This document shows, one piece after another, positions 35,501-44,959 of a stretch of DNA of 64,000 bases. The DNA lies in assembly GCF_000970455.1 (NCBI RefSeq), contig NZ_LAJG01000033.1:1-64000 (forward strand), read 5' to 3'. The notes under the pieces are model-generated. The model was not told the DNA's origin. It ran no database searches and saw nothing but the letters and a program-made list of their open reading frames with translations. The translations under genes and the position numbers were made by a program. Source of the DNA: Devosia soli (lineage in GTDB: Bacteria; Pseudomonadota; Alphaproteobacteria; Rhizobiales; Devosiaceae). Each line of letters starts with the position of its first letter. Position 1 is the stretch's first letter.

Positions 35501-35986
35501 ATGGCCAAGTCACCCTCCCTCGTCGCGCTGCTCGGCTTGTTGGCAGTTGCGGGTTTCCAGCATCGGGACAAAATCCAGGATGCGCTCAAGGGTCTTTCCA
35601 ACAATAGCGGCGGCGCCGGCCAGAGCGGAGGGCTTGGCGGGATGCTGGGCGGCCTCGGCGACCTGATCAACGGCAAGCCAGGCAGCGGCAACGTGCTGAC
35701 CGGTGGCCTCAACGATCTCCTCGACAGCTTTCGGGGCAATGGCCAGAAGGAAACGGCCGATTCATGGACGACGGTCGGTGTGCCGACCAAGGGCCTGACG
35801 CCGCAGGAAGTCGAATCCGCCATCGGCCGCGACACGCTGACCGAACTCAGCCAATCAACCGGGCTTTCCTATGACGAACTGGTCAAGCGGCTCTCGACCA
35901 ATATTCCCGACGCGGTCGACCGGCTGACCCCGGAAGGCCGTTTCCCGGCAACAGACGACGAAGCCCGCCGCAGCCTTTTTGGCTAG
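35501..35986 (+). CDS. YidB family protein (DUF937)
   Basis: 161 residues from the ATG at 35501. An N-terminal hydrophobic LVALLGLLAVAGF and a Gly/Asn-rich middle (NSGGAGQSGGLGGMLGGLGDL, residues about 31-51) lead to a conserved C-terminal segment LTPQEVESAIGRDTLTELSQSTGLSYDELVKRLSTNIPDAVDRLTPEGR, positions about 100-148. That tail is the YidB/DUF937 hallmark. Function unknown; an extracytoplasmic or structural role is possible. Confidence 0.85.
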   Translation: MAKSPSLVALLGLLAVAGFQHRDKIQDALKGLSNNSGGAGQSGGLGGMLGGLGDLINGKPGSGNVLTGGLNDLLDSFRGNGQKETADSWTTVGVPTKGLTPQEVESAIGRDTLTELSQSTGLSYDELVKRLSTNIPDAVDRLTPEGRFPATDDEARRSLFG

Positions 35987-36026
35987 GACCGAGTGCGGCA
36001 ATCATCTTGAAAAATCCAGAAGCACG

Positions 36027-36056
36027 GAGGGGAGCAGAATGAAAGCTGCTCCCCTC
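36027..36056. terminator. Strong hairpin between yidB-like and outer-membrane barrel genes
   Basis: GAGGGGAGCAG / CTGCTCCCCTC: a perfect 11-bp stem with an 8-base loop, between two convergent stops (35986 and 36135). No clear T-run on either side. Probably a bidirectional terminator or 3'-end barrier. Confidence 0.6.
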
Positions 36057-36134
36057 ATTCATTGTGTCAGCGTGGCTGTTGGCTTATCGCAAAAGTCATT
36101 CCACGCATGGGAGCGCGACAGACCTTCTTAGCAC

Positions 36135-36812
36135 CTAGAAGTGATAATTGACGCCGGCGCGGATGACGCTGAACTTATGGCCTACTTCGCGCGAACCACC
36201 GGGGAGGCCGCCATAGCTCTGGCTGCCGAGGTCGACGTAAAGATATTCAGCCTTGACCGAAATGTTCTCGGTCGCCTTGGCTTCAATGCCGAGACCGGCG
36301 GTCCAACCGACATGCGTGGCGTTCTGCGAGGTGGTGACCCCACCGTTGATGACCTGGGCGGTGCCGCGGCCGAAGGCGGCGCCGAGGGTCACATAGGGCA
36401 TGACTTGGCCAAAGGTGCCGCCGGCACGGGCGCGCACGGTGCCGAACATATCCATTTTGCCCTCGAACGTGCCGCCGCCGGCCGCCGGCTCGTTGTAGCC
36501 GAGATTAGTCCATTGCAGGTCGGCTTCACCGCCGATGACGAGACCGCCCATGTCCGCATTGAAACCGGCCTGCGCGCCGGCATTCCAGCCGCTAGAGGGA
36601 TTGTTGGTGTTGACGATAGCGGGATTGACGGTCGTCGAGCCCCAGCTATAGCCACCCGCAACGCCGGCATAAAAGCCGTTCCAGTCGGTGACGGAGCTCG
36701 AGGAGAAAAGGGGCGAGGTCGCCGGAGCAGGATTGTTCCAGCCCAGATCCGCGGCGCCTGCGGATGCGGTCAGCGCCAGGATGGCGGAAAGAGCAATGGC
36801 GGAGCGTTTCAT
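36135..36812 (-). CDS. Omp25-type outer-membrane beta-barrel protein
   Basis: 225 residues from the ATG at 36812. The signal peptide MKRSAIALSAILALTASAGA ends before ADLGW. The mature protein alternates aromatic and polar residues across eight strands: WNGFYAGVAGGYSWG, AQAGFNADMGGLVIGGEADLQW, and the C-terminal VIRAGVNYHF ending in Phe, required for BAM insertion. Resembles the Omp25/RopB family of rhizobia. A structural surface protein; ABC-F lies 113 bases downstream on the same strand. Confidence 0.88.
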   Translation of the reverse strand: MKRSAIALSAILALTASAGAADLGWNNPAPATSPLFSSSSVTDWNGFYAGVAGGYSWGSTTVNPAIVNTNNPSSGWNAGAQAGFNADMGGLVIGGEADLQWTNLGYNEPAAGGGTFEGKMDMFGTVRARAGGTFGQVMPYVTLGAAFGRGTAQVINGGVTTSQNATHVGWTAGLGIEAKATENISVKAEYLYVDLGSQSYGGLPGGSREVGHKFSVIRAGVNYHF

Positions 36813-36925
36813 TTTAGCCTCGTCGAAATGCCAGGTGTTTAGAGGCAAAATCGGCCGAAGATATTAATGATCGCGAAAGGAATAAGGTTAACGCCCCGGG
36901 TTTTATCGAAATCCGGTGGAAAGCG

Positions 36926-38548
36926 TTAGCTATGCAGGCCAGGGGCTTCCTGGCCGGTCGACTGCACATATTCGGTATAGCCGCCGCCATAGGTGTGCAC
37001 CCCTTCCGGCGTCAGTTCGAGCACGCGATTGGAGAGGGCGGCGAGGAAGTGCCGGTCGTGGCTGACGAAGAGCATCGTGCCTTCATATTGGCTCAAGGCG
37101 GTGATCAGCATTTCCTTGGTAGTGATGTCGAGGTGGTTGGTCGGCTCGTCGAGGACGAGAAAGTTCGGCGGATCATAAAGAAGCTTGGCCATGACAAGGC
37201 GCGCCTTCTCGCCGCCCGAAAGCACGCGGCACTTCTTTTCGATCTCGTCGCCTGAAAAGCCGAAGCAACCGGCGAGCGTGCGGAGCGCCGACTGACCTGC
37301 CTGAGGAAAGGAATCTTCGAGCGATTGCACCACTGTGCGGTCGCCATCGAGGAGATCCATGGCGTGCTGGGCGAAATAGCCCATTTTGACGCTGGGGCCG
37401 ATCGCTACGGAGCCGGCATCGGGCTCTGCAGATTTCGCCACGAGCTTTAACAGTGTCGACTTACCGGCGCCGTTGACGCCAAGAATGCACCAGCGCTCGC
37501 GACGGCGGACGTGGAAATCGAGGCCGGAATAGATAGTCTTGGATCCATAGGCCTTATCGATGCTTTTCAGCAGCGCGACGTCTTCGCCGGAGCGCGGAGC
37601 GGGCCGGAATTCGAACGCCACCGTCTGGCGGCGCTTGGGCATTTCGACGCGGTCGATCTTGTCTAGCTTTTTCACCCGGCTCTGGACCTGGGCGGCGTGG
37701 CTGGCGCGGGCCTTGAACCGCTCGATGAAGGCGATTTCCTTGGCGAGCATGGCCTGCTGACGCTCGAACTGGGCCTGCTGGTTCTTGTCGGCGATGGCAC
37801 GCTGCTGCTCGTAGAAATCGTAGTCGCCCGTATAGGAGGTGAGGGCGCCGGCATCGATCTCGACGATCTTGTTGACGATGCGGTTCATGAACTCGCGATC
37901 GTGCGAAGTCATGAGGATGGCGCCGTCATAGGTCTTGAGGAAATTTTCGAGCCAGATGAGGCTTTCAAGATCGAGATGGTTGGACGGTTCGTCGAGAAGG
38001 AGGACATCGGGCCGCATCAGCAGGATCTTTGCCAGCGCAACGCGCATCTTCCAGCCGCCGGAGAGGGCGCCAACATCACCGTCCATCATCTCCTGGGAAA
38101 AGCCGAGGCCGTCGAGGACTTCGCGCGCGCGCGCATCGAGCGAATAGCCGTCGAGTTCCTGGAACTGATGCTGAACATCGCCATAGCGCTCGATGATCGC
38201 GTCCATCTCGTCGGCGCGGTCCGGGTCGGCCATGGCGGCTTCGAGTTCGGCCATTTCAGCGGTCAACGCGCCGATCGGGCCTGCGCCCTCCATGACTTCG
38301 ACGGCGGCAGAGCGGCCGGACGTTTCGCCCACATCCTGGCTGAAATAGCCGATGGTGACGCCGCGATCGACCGAGACCTGGCCTTCGTCTGGCTGTTCCT
38401 GACCAGAGATCATGCGGAAGAGCGTGGTCTTGCCGGCGCCATTGGGGCCGACGAGCCCAGCCTTTTCGCCGCGCTGCAGCCCGGCCGAGGCCTCGACGAA
38501 GATCAACTGCTTGCCGTTTTGCTTGCCGATGCTTTCGAGGCGGATCAT
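36926..38548 (-). CDS. ABC-F family ATPase (EttA/Uup/YbiT-like)
   Basis: 540 residues with two ABC domains and no membrane spans. First domain: Walker A GPNGAGKTTLF, signature LSGGWKMRVALAKILL, Walker B VLLLDEPSNHLD. Second: GVNGAGKSTLL, LSGGEKARLVMAKLL, FLVLDEPTNHLD. The linker near residues 240-300 is charged and helical, the family's tRNA-interacting arm. ABC-F proteins act on ribosomes to resolve stalled or initiating complexes. The exact subtype is not decided; the SxxGYFSQDVGE pattern fits YbiT/Uup-like members. Confidence 0.93.
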   Translation of the reverse strand: MIRLESIGKQNGKQLIFVEASAGLQRGEKAGLVGPNGAGKTTLFRMISGQEQPDEGQVSVDRGVTIGYFSQDVGETSGRSAAVEVMEGAGPIGALTAEMAELEAAMADPDRADEMDAIIERYGDVQHQFQELDGYSLDARAREVLDGLGFSQEMMDGDVGALSGGWKMRVALAKILLMRPDVLLLDEPSNHLDLESLIWLENFLKTYDGAILMTSHDREFMNRIVNKIVEIDAGALTSYTGDYDFYEQQRAIADKNQQAQFERQQAMLAKEIAFIERFKARASHAAQVQSRVKKLDKIDRVEMPKRRQTVAFEFRPAPRSGEDVALLKSIDKAYGSKTIYSGLDFHVRRRERWCILGVNGAGKSTLLKLVAKSAEPDAGSVAIGPSVKMGYFAQHAMDLLDGDRTVVQSLEDSFPQAGQSALRTLAGCFGFSGDEIEKKCRVLSGGEKARLVMAKLLYDPPNFLVLDEPTNHLDITTKEMLITALSQYEGTMLFVSHDRHFLAALSNRVLELTPEGVHTYGGGYTEYVQSTGQEAPGLHS

Positions 38549-38639
38549 GGGGCGACTGCTCTATGGGTAACGTTGCGCCCCTAAAGCATCTGGGTCGACC
38601 GAGCGCAAGGCGGCGTTTTGCAACGCGGCCCTGCTCGGC

Positions 38640-40124
38640 TCACGCCGCGTCGTTGATCAGGTTTTCGGCCATGCCGTATTCGTGGAGTTTTCGATAGAGT
38701 GTCGAGCGGCCGATGCCGAGGGCGCGAGCGACGCGGGACATGCGGCCGCCGTGATAATCGATGGCAAAGGCAATGGCTGCGCGCTCGATATCGGCAAGTG
38801 GCTGAAGATCACCGGCGGGGTTGAGGAAGCGATCCTGTGCGGGGAGGGCCACAGGATCGGGACGCAGCCGGGCAGGCGCGCTGTCGATATGGATGGGTGC
38901 TGCCAGAACCGGCGCCTGGCCAACCGCGCGCACGGCTTCTTCCCGGCCGGCAGACTGAGCCAGCATCTGCGGAAAATCCTCGGCTTCGAGGAAGGCGGCT
39001 TCGCTCAGGACCACGGCGCGATAAACGGCGTTTTCGAGCTGGCGGACATTGCCCGGCCAATCATAGGCCGACAAAAGGTCGAGCGCCGGCGGGGTGATGC
39101 CGAGGACTCGCTTGCCGGCTTCGGCGGAAAAACGGGCAATGAAGTGCGAGACAAGGTTGGCCAGATCTTCCATGCGCTCGCGCAGCGGCGGCACGTAGAT
39201 GGGGAAGACGTTGAGGCGATAAAAGAGATCTTCGCGGAATTCGCCGGTCTTGGCCAGATTGAGGAGACGGCGATTTGTCGCCGAAATCAGGCGGACGTTG
39301 ACCTTTTCCGCTCGGCTGGCGCCGACCGGCTCGATCTCGCCTTCCTGAAGAGCGCGCAGGAGTTTCACCTGGGTGTCGAGTGGAAGTTCGCCCACCTCAT
39401 CTAGAAACAGCGTGCCGCCATGGGCCTCGGTAAACTTGCCGGCCTGGTCGGCAATGGCGCCGGTGAAGGCACCCTTCTTGTGGCCGAAGAGCACGGATTC
39501 AACGAGATTTGGCGGAATGGCGCCGCAATTGACGGTGACGAAAGGCTTGCCGGCTCGGTCGGACGAGCCCTGGATGATGCGGGCGACGAGTTCTTTGCCG
39601 ACACCGGTCTCGCCTTCGATCAGTACCGGGATCGGACTTTTCGCTGCCTTGGCGGAAAGCGCCAGAACGCGCGCCATCGAGGGGGCACTGGCGATCATGT
39701 CGGCGGGCGTCAGTGTGCCGGAGCGGCGCGCATGCTCTGAGCGGATAGCGGCTTCGAGCGTGTCGAGCTTCATCGCATTGCGCAGCGAGACGATGAGGCG
39801 TTCGGGCGAGACGGGCTTGACGAAATAATCAGCCGCGCCCTGACGCATGGCCGAAATGACGGTTTCGAGTGAGGAATTGGCAGTCTGGATGATGACCGGC
39901 GTCGTCAGTCCTTCGGCACGCATCGCCGCCATTACGCCCATGCCGTCGAGATCGGGCATGACGAGATCAAGGATCATGGCGCCGATCTTGCGGTCTTCGC
40001 GGAGGAGAGAGAGTGCCTGGTCCCCGCCGGTGGCCGTGATCGGCTTGAAGCCTGCCCGATTGGCGATTTCAGCGGTTAACCGGAGTTGCACCGGATCGTC
40101 GTCGACCACAAGAACGCGCGTCAT
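38640..40124 (-). CDS. Sigma-54-dependent response regulator (NtrC/DctD class)
   Basis: 494 residues from the ATG at 40124; a GTG 33 bases earlier is possible. Receiver domain 1-120 with phospho-acceptor Asp53 (MILDLVMPD), acidic pocket VVDDDP and Lys in VKPVSP. AAA+ domain about 130-380 with Walker A GETGVGKE and the sigma-54 contact loop GAFTGA (in GHKKGAFTGAIAD). C-terminal Fis-type helix-turn-helix (VARALGIGRSTLYRKLHEYG). It activates sigma-54 promoters when phosphorylated. No histidine kinase gene is adjacent, so its partner kinase lies elsewhere. Confidence 0.95.
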   Translation of the reverse strand: MTRVLVVDDDPVQLRLTAEIANRAGFKPITATGGDQALSLLREDRKIGAMILDLVMPDLDGMGVMAAMRAEGLTTPVIIQTANSSLETVISAMRQGAADYFVKPVSPERLIVSLRNAMKLDTLEAAIRSEHARRSGTLTPADMIASAPSMARVLALSAKAAKSPIPVLIEGETGVGKELVARIIQGSSDRAGKPFVTVNCGAIPPNLVESVLFGHKKGAFTGAIADQAGKFTEAHGGTLFLDEVGELPLDTQVKLLRALQEGEIEPVGASRAEKVNVRLISATNRRLLNLAKTGEFREDLFYRLNVFPIYVPPLRERMEDLANLVSHFIARFSAEAGKRVLGITPPALDLLSAYDWPGNVRQLENAVYRAVVLSEAAFLEAEDFPQMLAQSAGREEAVRAVGQAPVLAAPIHIDSAPARLRPDPVALPAQDRFLNPAGDLQPLADIERAAIAFAIDYHGGRMSRVARALGIGRSTLYRKLHEYGMAENLINDAA

Positions 40125-40253
40125 GCCTGTCCCAAAGCTGATGTCGTTGTTCGGCACGAATCGGTTGTGCCGTTTTGGGAAGAGAATGAGGATGCCGGCT
40201 TAAGAGGGTGTTAAGCCTAATGAATTGGTTCGCACGGCGGACGTCAGGCAAAC

Positions 40254-40283
40254 AAAAAGGGCCGCGGAAATCTCCGTGACCCT
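40254..40283 (-). terminator. Intrinsic terminator after the leftward DUF465 gene
   Basis: On the minus strand: AGGGTCACGGA-GATT-TCCGCGGCCCT followed by TTTTTGTTT. The stem has an internal loop. It lies 30-60 bases after the stop at 40315. Confidence 0.7.
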
Positions 40284-40314
40284 CAGGACTCAGTGCTGGA
40301 TTTCGCTCAGGCGA

Positions 40315-40491
40315 TTAGTGCCGGTCAGCGATATTGAAGCGGGCCAACTCATCCTTGACCTCGAGCTTTTTGCGTTTGAGGGCTGAGACCATGAGGTCAT
40401 CATATTGGCGATTCTGCATTTCTGCCTGAATCTGCCGGTCCAGTTCCTGGTGGCGCCGTTCCAGCGCTGCGATGTGGCCTTCAGTAGTCAT
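40315..40491 (-). CDS. DUF465 (YdcH-type) small protein
   Basis: 58 residues from the ATG at 40491, chosen for the AAGGAG site 6 bases upstream; a longer form from 40530 is less likely. HIAALERRHQELDRQIQAEM and LVSALKRKKLEVKDELAR-like heptads form a two-helix coiled coil. It is divergent from a second DUF465 gene at 40643. The function of the family is unknown. Ends before a terminator hairpin. Confidence 0.88.
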   Translation of the reverse strand: MTTEGHIAALERRHQELDRQIQAEMQNRQYDDLMVSALKRKKLEVKDELARFNIADRH

Positions 40492-40642
40492 AGACAACTC
40501 CTTCGACATCGTGGACGTAACCATAGTCACAAATCTTTCACGCTTTGTCGACCTCCGGAGGGGGTACGTCGGAAATCTGGTGCAAAACGTGATCGCTTCG
40601 GTTAATCAAATCTCAGTTGTCGCTCGACTATTTGGTTTCGAC

Positions 40643-40858
40643 ATGCTGCACCTTACCAAGGAACAGGAAGCCCAATATGGGCTTGAGCTGGCGACCAAGC
40701 GCCAGGAGCATGCGGACCTCGACGCCGCGATCCATACCTTGACCCAATCCCAGTTCGCCGATCGCATGCTGGTGCAGCGGCTCAAGAAGCGCAAACTGAT
40801 GCTCAAGGACCGGATCGTCGAACTCGAAAACATTCTCCTGCCCGACATCATCGCCTGA
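40643..40858 (+). CDS. DUF465 (YdcH-type) small protein, paralogue
   Basis: 71 residues from the ATG at 40643. Longer upstream frames cover the divergent gap and are not conserved. Coiled-coil pattern as in its paralogue: ELATKRQEHADLDAAIHTL, then LVQRLKKRKLMLKDRIVELE. It precedes purE on the same strand by 81 bases. The ribosome site before the ATG is weak. Function unknown. Confidence 0.82.
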   Translation: MLHLTKEQEAQYGLELATKRQEHADLDAAIHTLTQSQFADRMLVQRLKKRKLMLKDRIVELENILLPDIIA

Positions 40859-40939
40859 TGTTTTGAGGCGCTCGTGCCTTGAGTTGCGGCCGGATTTGGG
40901 CTAGACGCGCGCTTTGCGGAGCGGGATGGGGGAACAGCC

Positions 40940-41431
40940 ATGCTCAAGCCACCGGTTGCCATTGTCATGGGCAGCCAATCGGACTGGCCGACAATGCGGC
41001 TGGCCGCGGAAACCCTCGAAGCTCTCGAAATCGAATATGAGGCGCGGATCGTCTCGGCGCACCGGACGCCCGAGCGCCTCGTCGAGTTTGCGACCAATGC
41101 CCGCGCAGAAGGTTTTAAAATCATCATCGCAGGTGCAGGCGGGGCAGCGCACCTGCCGGGGATGATAGCGGCGATGACGGTGTTGCCGGTGTTCGGCGTG
41201 CCGGTGCGGTCCAAGGCGCTCAATGGGCTCGACAGCCTTTATTCGATCGTACAGATGCCCGGTGGCGTACCCGTCGGCACGTTGGCCATCGGTGAGCCGG
41301 GCGCGATCAACGCGGCATTGTTGGCGGCGTCGATCCTCGCGCTCAACGACGATGAACTAGCCGACCGGCTCGACGCGCATCGCGAGCGGCAGACTGCCGC
41401 GGTTCCGCAGTTTCCTTCCGACAACGAGTAG
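40940..41431 (+). CDS. purE: N5-carboxyaminoimidazole ribonucleotide mutase
   Basis: 163 residues. The class I signature is at the start: [14 protein letters not shown], followed by [14 protein letters not shown] and the substrate loop [17 protein letters not shown], with [29 protein letters not shown] later on (positions about 88-116). Converts N5-CAIR to CAIR in purine synthesis, using the product of purK, whose gene overlaps it by one base. A GGGGGAA ribosome site precedes the ATG. Confidence 0.98.
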   Translation: MLKPPVAIVMGSQSDWPTMRLAAETLEALEIEYEARIVSAHRTPERLVEFATNARAEGFKIIIAGAGGAAHLPGMIAAMTVLPVFGVPVRSKALNGLDSLYSIVQMPGGVPVGTLAIGEPGAINAALLAASILALNDDELADRLDAHRERQTAAVPQFPSDNE

Positions 41432-42525
41432 TGCCTGTGTCAGATCCTCTTCCTGCGCTTCGTCCCGGGGCAACCATCGGCATTCTGGGCGGCGGGCAGC
41501 TCGGGCGCATGCTGGCGCTGGCGGGCGCAAAGCTGGGGCTCAAAAGCCATATCTATTGCCCCGATCCGCACAGCCCAGCGTTCGATGTGACGCCATTCAA
41601 GACCGTGGCGGCTTATGACGACGAAGCGGCGTTGCGGGCCTTTGCGGCCGAGGTCGATATCGTCACTTATGAATTCGAGAACGTGCCAGCGGCGACGGCG
41701 GAACTTCTCGCCAGCCTCAAACCCCTGCGGCCGGACGCCAATGCTCTGGCCATTTCCCAGGATCGGCTCGCCGAAAAGAGCTTCCTCGCATCAAAGAACA
41801 TTCCGGTCGCGCCCTATCGCGCAGTGCATTCGCTCGAAGAGCTCGAAGCGGCTGTTGGCGAACTGGGATTGCCGGCTGTGTTGAAGACGACGCGGCTTGG
41901 CTATGATGGCAAGGGCCAGCGCGTCTTGCGCACGCAGGAAGATGCTGCGGCAGCATTTGCCGCGCTCAAGCCCCACCCGCTGGTGCTTGAAGGGTTCGTG
42001 CCGTTCGAGAAGGAAATTTCTGTCGTCGTGGCGCGCAGTGCGGACGGGACCGTGCGAGCCTACGATCCAGCCGAGAACGTGCATCGCGCCCATATTCTCT
42101 TTACCTCGACCGTGCCGGCCGATGTGCCTGCCGGCGTTGCCAAGCATGCGGCAATGCTCGCCAAGGTCATTGTCGTGGCGCTCGATTATGTGGGCGTTCT
42201 GGGTGTCGAGTTCTTCGTGCTCGGTGGCGAAAGGCCGAGCCTGCTGGTCAACGAGATAGCCCCCCGAGTGCATAATTCGGGACACTGGACGGAAGCCGTG
42301 TGCCTGACCGACCAGTTCGAACAGCATATGCGGGCGGTGGCCGGTTGGCCGCTCGGCGATCCGCAGCGCTATGCCGATGTGGTGATGCAGAACCTGATCG
42401 GCGACGAAGTCGAGATCGTGCCCGGCGGGATCGGCGGGGATACCCAGCCCCACCTTTACGGCAAGGCGGAAGCGCGGCCGGGGCGGAAGATGGGCCACAT
42501 CAACCGCATTTTGCGCGCGAACTGA
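41431..42525 (+). CDS. purK: N5-carboxyaminoimidazole ribonucleotide synthase
   Basis: 364 residues, GTG start overlapping the purE stop by one base. ATP-grasp enzyme: N-terminal GILGGGQLGRMLALAGAKLG, central VLKTTRLGYDGKGQRVL, and the Mg/ATP region VLGVEFFVLGG and NEIAPRVHNSGHWT. Makes N5-CAIR from AIR, bicarbonate and ATP for purE. The overlapping genes are co-translated. Confidence 0.98.
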   Translation: MPVSDPLPALRPGATIGILGGGQLGRMLALAGAKLGLKSHIYCPDPHSPAFDVTPFKTVAAYDDEAALRAFAAEVDIVTYEFENVPAATAELLASLKPLRPDANALAISQDRLAEKSFLASKNIPVAPYRAVHSLEELEAAVGELGLPAVLKTTRLGYDGKGQRVLRTQEDAAAAFAALKPHPLVLEGFVPFEKEISVVVARSADGTVRAYDPAENVHRAHILFTSTVPADVPAGVAKHAAMLAKVIVVALDYVGVLGVEFFVLGGERPSLLVNEIAPRVHNSGHWTEAVCLTDQFEQHMRAVAGWPLGDPQRYADVVMQNLIGDEVEIVPGGIGGDTQPHLYGKAEARPGRKMGHINRILRAN

Positions 42526-42528
42526 ACG

Positions 42529-43221
42529 CTAGCGCGCGAGCCAATTGCCGATGGCGCCAGCGACCGCGGAGGGATTTTCCATGGTCGGCAGGTGGCCGCA
42601 TTTAGCGAAATGTACGATGTCGGCATGGGGAATGGCGGAGGCCATCTCCTCGGCAAGCTCGGGCGGGGTCAAGATATCTTCGGTGCCGACCCCGATCAGG
42701 GTCGGGACTTGGATGCTTGCCAGTTGCGGGCGGGAATCGATGCGGCCAAGAATGGCCTTTTGCTGACGGATATAGGTGTCCTGGCCGCAGCGTTCGGCCA
42801 TGGCCTGCACTTCGTCGGCGAGTGGGGTTTCGAGATTGCGCTTTGCAAGAAGGCTCGGCAGGAGGCTGCGCGAAACGCCGATAAACTTGCCGAGCTTGAC
42901 GTTTTCGATGCCCTTGCGCCGCGCCTCGCGCCGCTCGTCGCTATCGGGCCGGGCCGACGTATCGAGAAGGGCAAGGTGCGTGACGCGATCGGGCGCCTGG
43001 CGCATGATTTCGAGCGCAACGTATCCGCCCATCGAAAGACCGGCGAGCGCAAAGCGCGGCGGCGCTGCCAGAAGCGTTCGGCTCGCCATTCCGGCGATGG
43101 TGTCATCGAGTGTCAGGTCTGCCACCATGGGAGCAACAGTGTCGCGCAGCGGCAAGACGACATCGCGCCAGAGCCGCGCGTCGCAAAGAAGGCCGGGGAG
43201 CAGGACGATCGGGGTCAGCAT
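42529..43221 (-). CDS. Alpha/beta hydrolase
   Basis: 230 residues from the ATG at 43221; an upstream frame to 43311 is antisense-like. Starts with TPIVLLPGLLCDARLWRDVV; the nucleophile elbow is GLSMGGYVAL (Ser near residue 80), with Asp/His of the triad at ...VGTEDILTP and HFAKCGHLPTME. Substrate unknown. The gene lies between purK and rpsU on the opposite strand, with 3 bases to the purK stop. Confidence 0.9.
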   Translation of the reverse strand: MLTPIVLLPGLLCDARLWRDVVLPLRDTVAPMVADLTLDDTIAGMASRTLLAAPPRFALAGLSMGGYVALEIMRQAPDRVTHLALLDTSARPDSDERREARRKGIENVKLGKFIGVSRSLLPSLLAKRNLETPLADEVQAMAERCGQDTYIRQQKAILGRIDSRPQLASIQVPTLIGVGTEDILTPPELAEEMASAIPHADIVHFAKCGHLPTMENPSAVAGAIGNWLAR

Positions 43222-43435
43222 TGGTGCGAACTCGTTGGGGGCTGAGCAAGCGGTACTGTGCTTCAGAAATTGAGGCAATACGCCGAATTTCTCGTGCGCG
43301 AGTGTGGACAAGTGCGAAGAGCCAAGCTATATAGCGCGCCACGGTGGCCGGCTCTGCTGGTCGGCGACGTAGTTCCTGTGGCTGCGGCGCTTTTATCCAA
43401 TCCAATTTGCCAAGCTTTGAAGGGGCAGTTGACCT

Positions 43436-43663
43436 TTGCAAGTAGTCGTTCGCGATAACAATGTTGACCAGGCGCTGCGCGCCCTGAAGAAGAAGCTGCA
43501 ACGCGAAGGCGTCTTCCGCGAAATGAAGCTGCGCAACTACTATGAAAAGCCGTCGGAAAAGAAGGCTCGCCAGAAGGCTGAAGCTGTCCGTCGCGCACGC
43601 AAGCTGGCTCGCAAGCGCGCACAGCGCGAAGGCCTGATTGCAGCGCCGGCAGCGCGCGCGTAG
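43436..43663 (+). CDS. rpsU: 30S ribosomal protein S21
   Basis: 75 residues with the S21 pattern [23 protein letters not shown] and the basic Arg/Lys-rich tail. The frame starts with TTG at 43436, with AAGGGG 10 bases upstream; no ATG fits. Bs21 is small-subunit protein involved in initiation. A terminator follows at 43684-43712. The Ala-rich C-terminal tail is typical for alphaproteobacteria. Confidence 0.97.
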   Translation: MQVVVRDNNVDQALRALKKKLQREGVFREMKLRNYYEKPSEKKARQKAEAVRRARKLARKRAQREGLIAAPAARA

Positions 43664-43683
43664 TTCGCGACGCCAGAGAATTC

Positions 43684-43712
43684 AAAACGCCGTCCTTCGG
43701 GGCGGCGTTTTT
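43684..43712 (+). terminator. Intrinsic terminator after rpsU
   Basis: AAAACGCCGTCC-TTCG-GGGCGGCGTTTTT: a 10-bp stem with a UUCG tetraloop and a T-run, 20 bases after the stop. Confidence 0.9.
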
Positions 43713-43758
43713 GTTTTGGGTGTTGCCCTAGCAATTTGCGCTCCGCGCTGCGTTCGGC

Positions 43759-44955
43759 TTATCCGCGCCGCAGTTGGAGCACGGCGAAGACAACGGTCAG
43801 CGCGGCAAGTGTCGGCATCAAAATGACCAATGCGTCATAGGCATTGGTAAAGGCGGTGCCGGCGATAAGCGAGGCGAGGAAGCCACCACCCATCTGGAAA
43901 AATCCGGTCAGGGCGCCTGCTGCTCCGGCAATGTCGCCAAAGCCTGCCATGGCCGCAGCCGTGGCACTTGGGCTGATGCAGGCCAGCGAAAGCATCCAGA
44001 AGCCCACGGGAACCATGACGGCAAAGACCTCGTCAGGGAAAATGCGGGGGAGGATAGCGTATCCAAGGCCCGCAATGCCGATCAGCACCAGGCCAATGGC
44101 CGCGAGCTGCCAGCCATCCATGATTTTTGAGAGACGCGCGACCACGAGATTGCCAATGATGAAGGAGCCGGTCTGCACCAGCATGGCCATGGCAAACTGG
44201 AACGGGGTAAGGCCGATCTCGTCGATGAGGACGAAAGGCAGAAGGGCGGCGGAGGCGTAAAATCCACCAAAGGCGGCAGCCAGCGTGCCGGCTGGGAACA
44301 AAAAGCCGGGCGTGCGCAGAAGGCGCCCATAATTGCCGAGGACGGTTCCGAACCGCAGCGGAACACGGCGCGCCTCGGGCAGGGTTTCGCGCGCGGAAAA
44401 TCCGAGAAGCGAGATGATGGCGAGGCCGAAACCGGCCATGACCACGAACATGATATGCCAGGAGCCGACGAGGAGGATGGCGCTGCCGAGCGTGGGCGCA
44501 ACGGCGGGCGCGACAGTCAGAACGAGATTGATCAGCGTCAGGATGCCAATAGCCTCTCGGCCGACGAACAGGTCGCGGACCATGGCGCGGGAGAGCGCAA
44601 CGCCAGCGGAGACGCCGAAGCCCTGGAGAATGCGGCCGACCAGCAGAGCTTCAAGACTCGGCGCGAGAGCGCAGACAAGGCCGCCAATCACATAAATGCC
44701 GAAGAAGGCAATGCCGATCATGCGGCGGCCATAGCGATCCGACAACGGGCCGCAAAGGAGTTGGGCGAGCGCAAAGGCGGCGAAGTAGACCGTCAGCGTG
44801 AGTTTGCCGCCGGCGTCAGTGGTGTTGAGATCAAGCACGAGCGCGGGAAGGGCTGGCGCGTAGAGCGTGAGGCTCAATGGGCCCGTCGCGACCATCAGGC
44901 CGCCGATGATGGCAGTGCGGCGGCCGGACATGGCCGGAAGTGTCGTGGTGGTCAT
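43759..44955 (-). CDS. MFS multidrug efflux transporter, Bcr/CflA type
   Basis: 398 residues, twelve spans. The drug:H+ antiporter motif A variant GPLSDRYGRRMIGI lies at about 68-81 between spans 2 and 3, and motif C-like VALSRAMVRDLFVG follows. The overall length and the paired 6+6 layout fit Bcr/CflA pumps. Substrates are unknown. An alpha/beta hydrolase gene ends 4 bases before its start codon, suggesting a short operon. Confidence 0.9.
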   Translation of the reverse strand: MTTTTLPAMSGRRTAIIGGLMVATGPLSLTLYAPALPALVLDLNTTDAGGKLTLTVYFAAFALAQLLCGPLSDRYGRRMIGIAFFGIYVIGGLVCALAPSLEALLVGRILQGFGVSAGVALSRAMVRDLFVGREAIGILTLINLVLTVAPAVAPTLGSAILLVGSWHIMFVVMAGFGLAIISLLGFSARETLPEARRVPLRFGTVLGNYGRLLRTPGFLFPAGTLAAAFGGFYASAALLPFVLIDEIGLTPFQFAMAMLVQTGSFIIGNLVVARLSKIMDGWQLAAIGLVLIGIAGLGYAILPRIFPDEVFAVMVPVGFWMLSLACISPSATAAAMAGFGDIAGAAGALTGFFQMGGGFLASLIAGTAFTNAYDALVILMPTLAALTVVFAVLQLRRG

Positions 44956-44959
44956 GACT

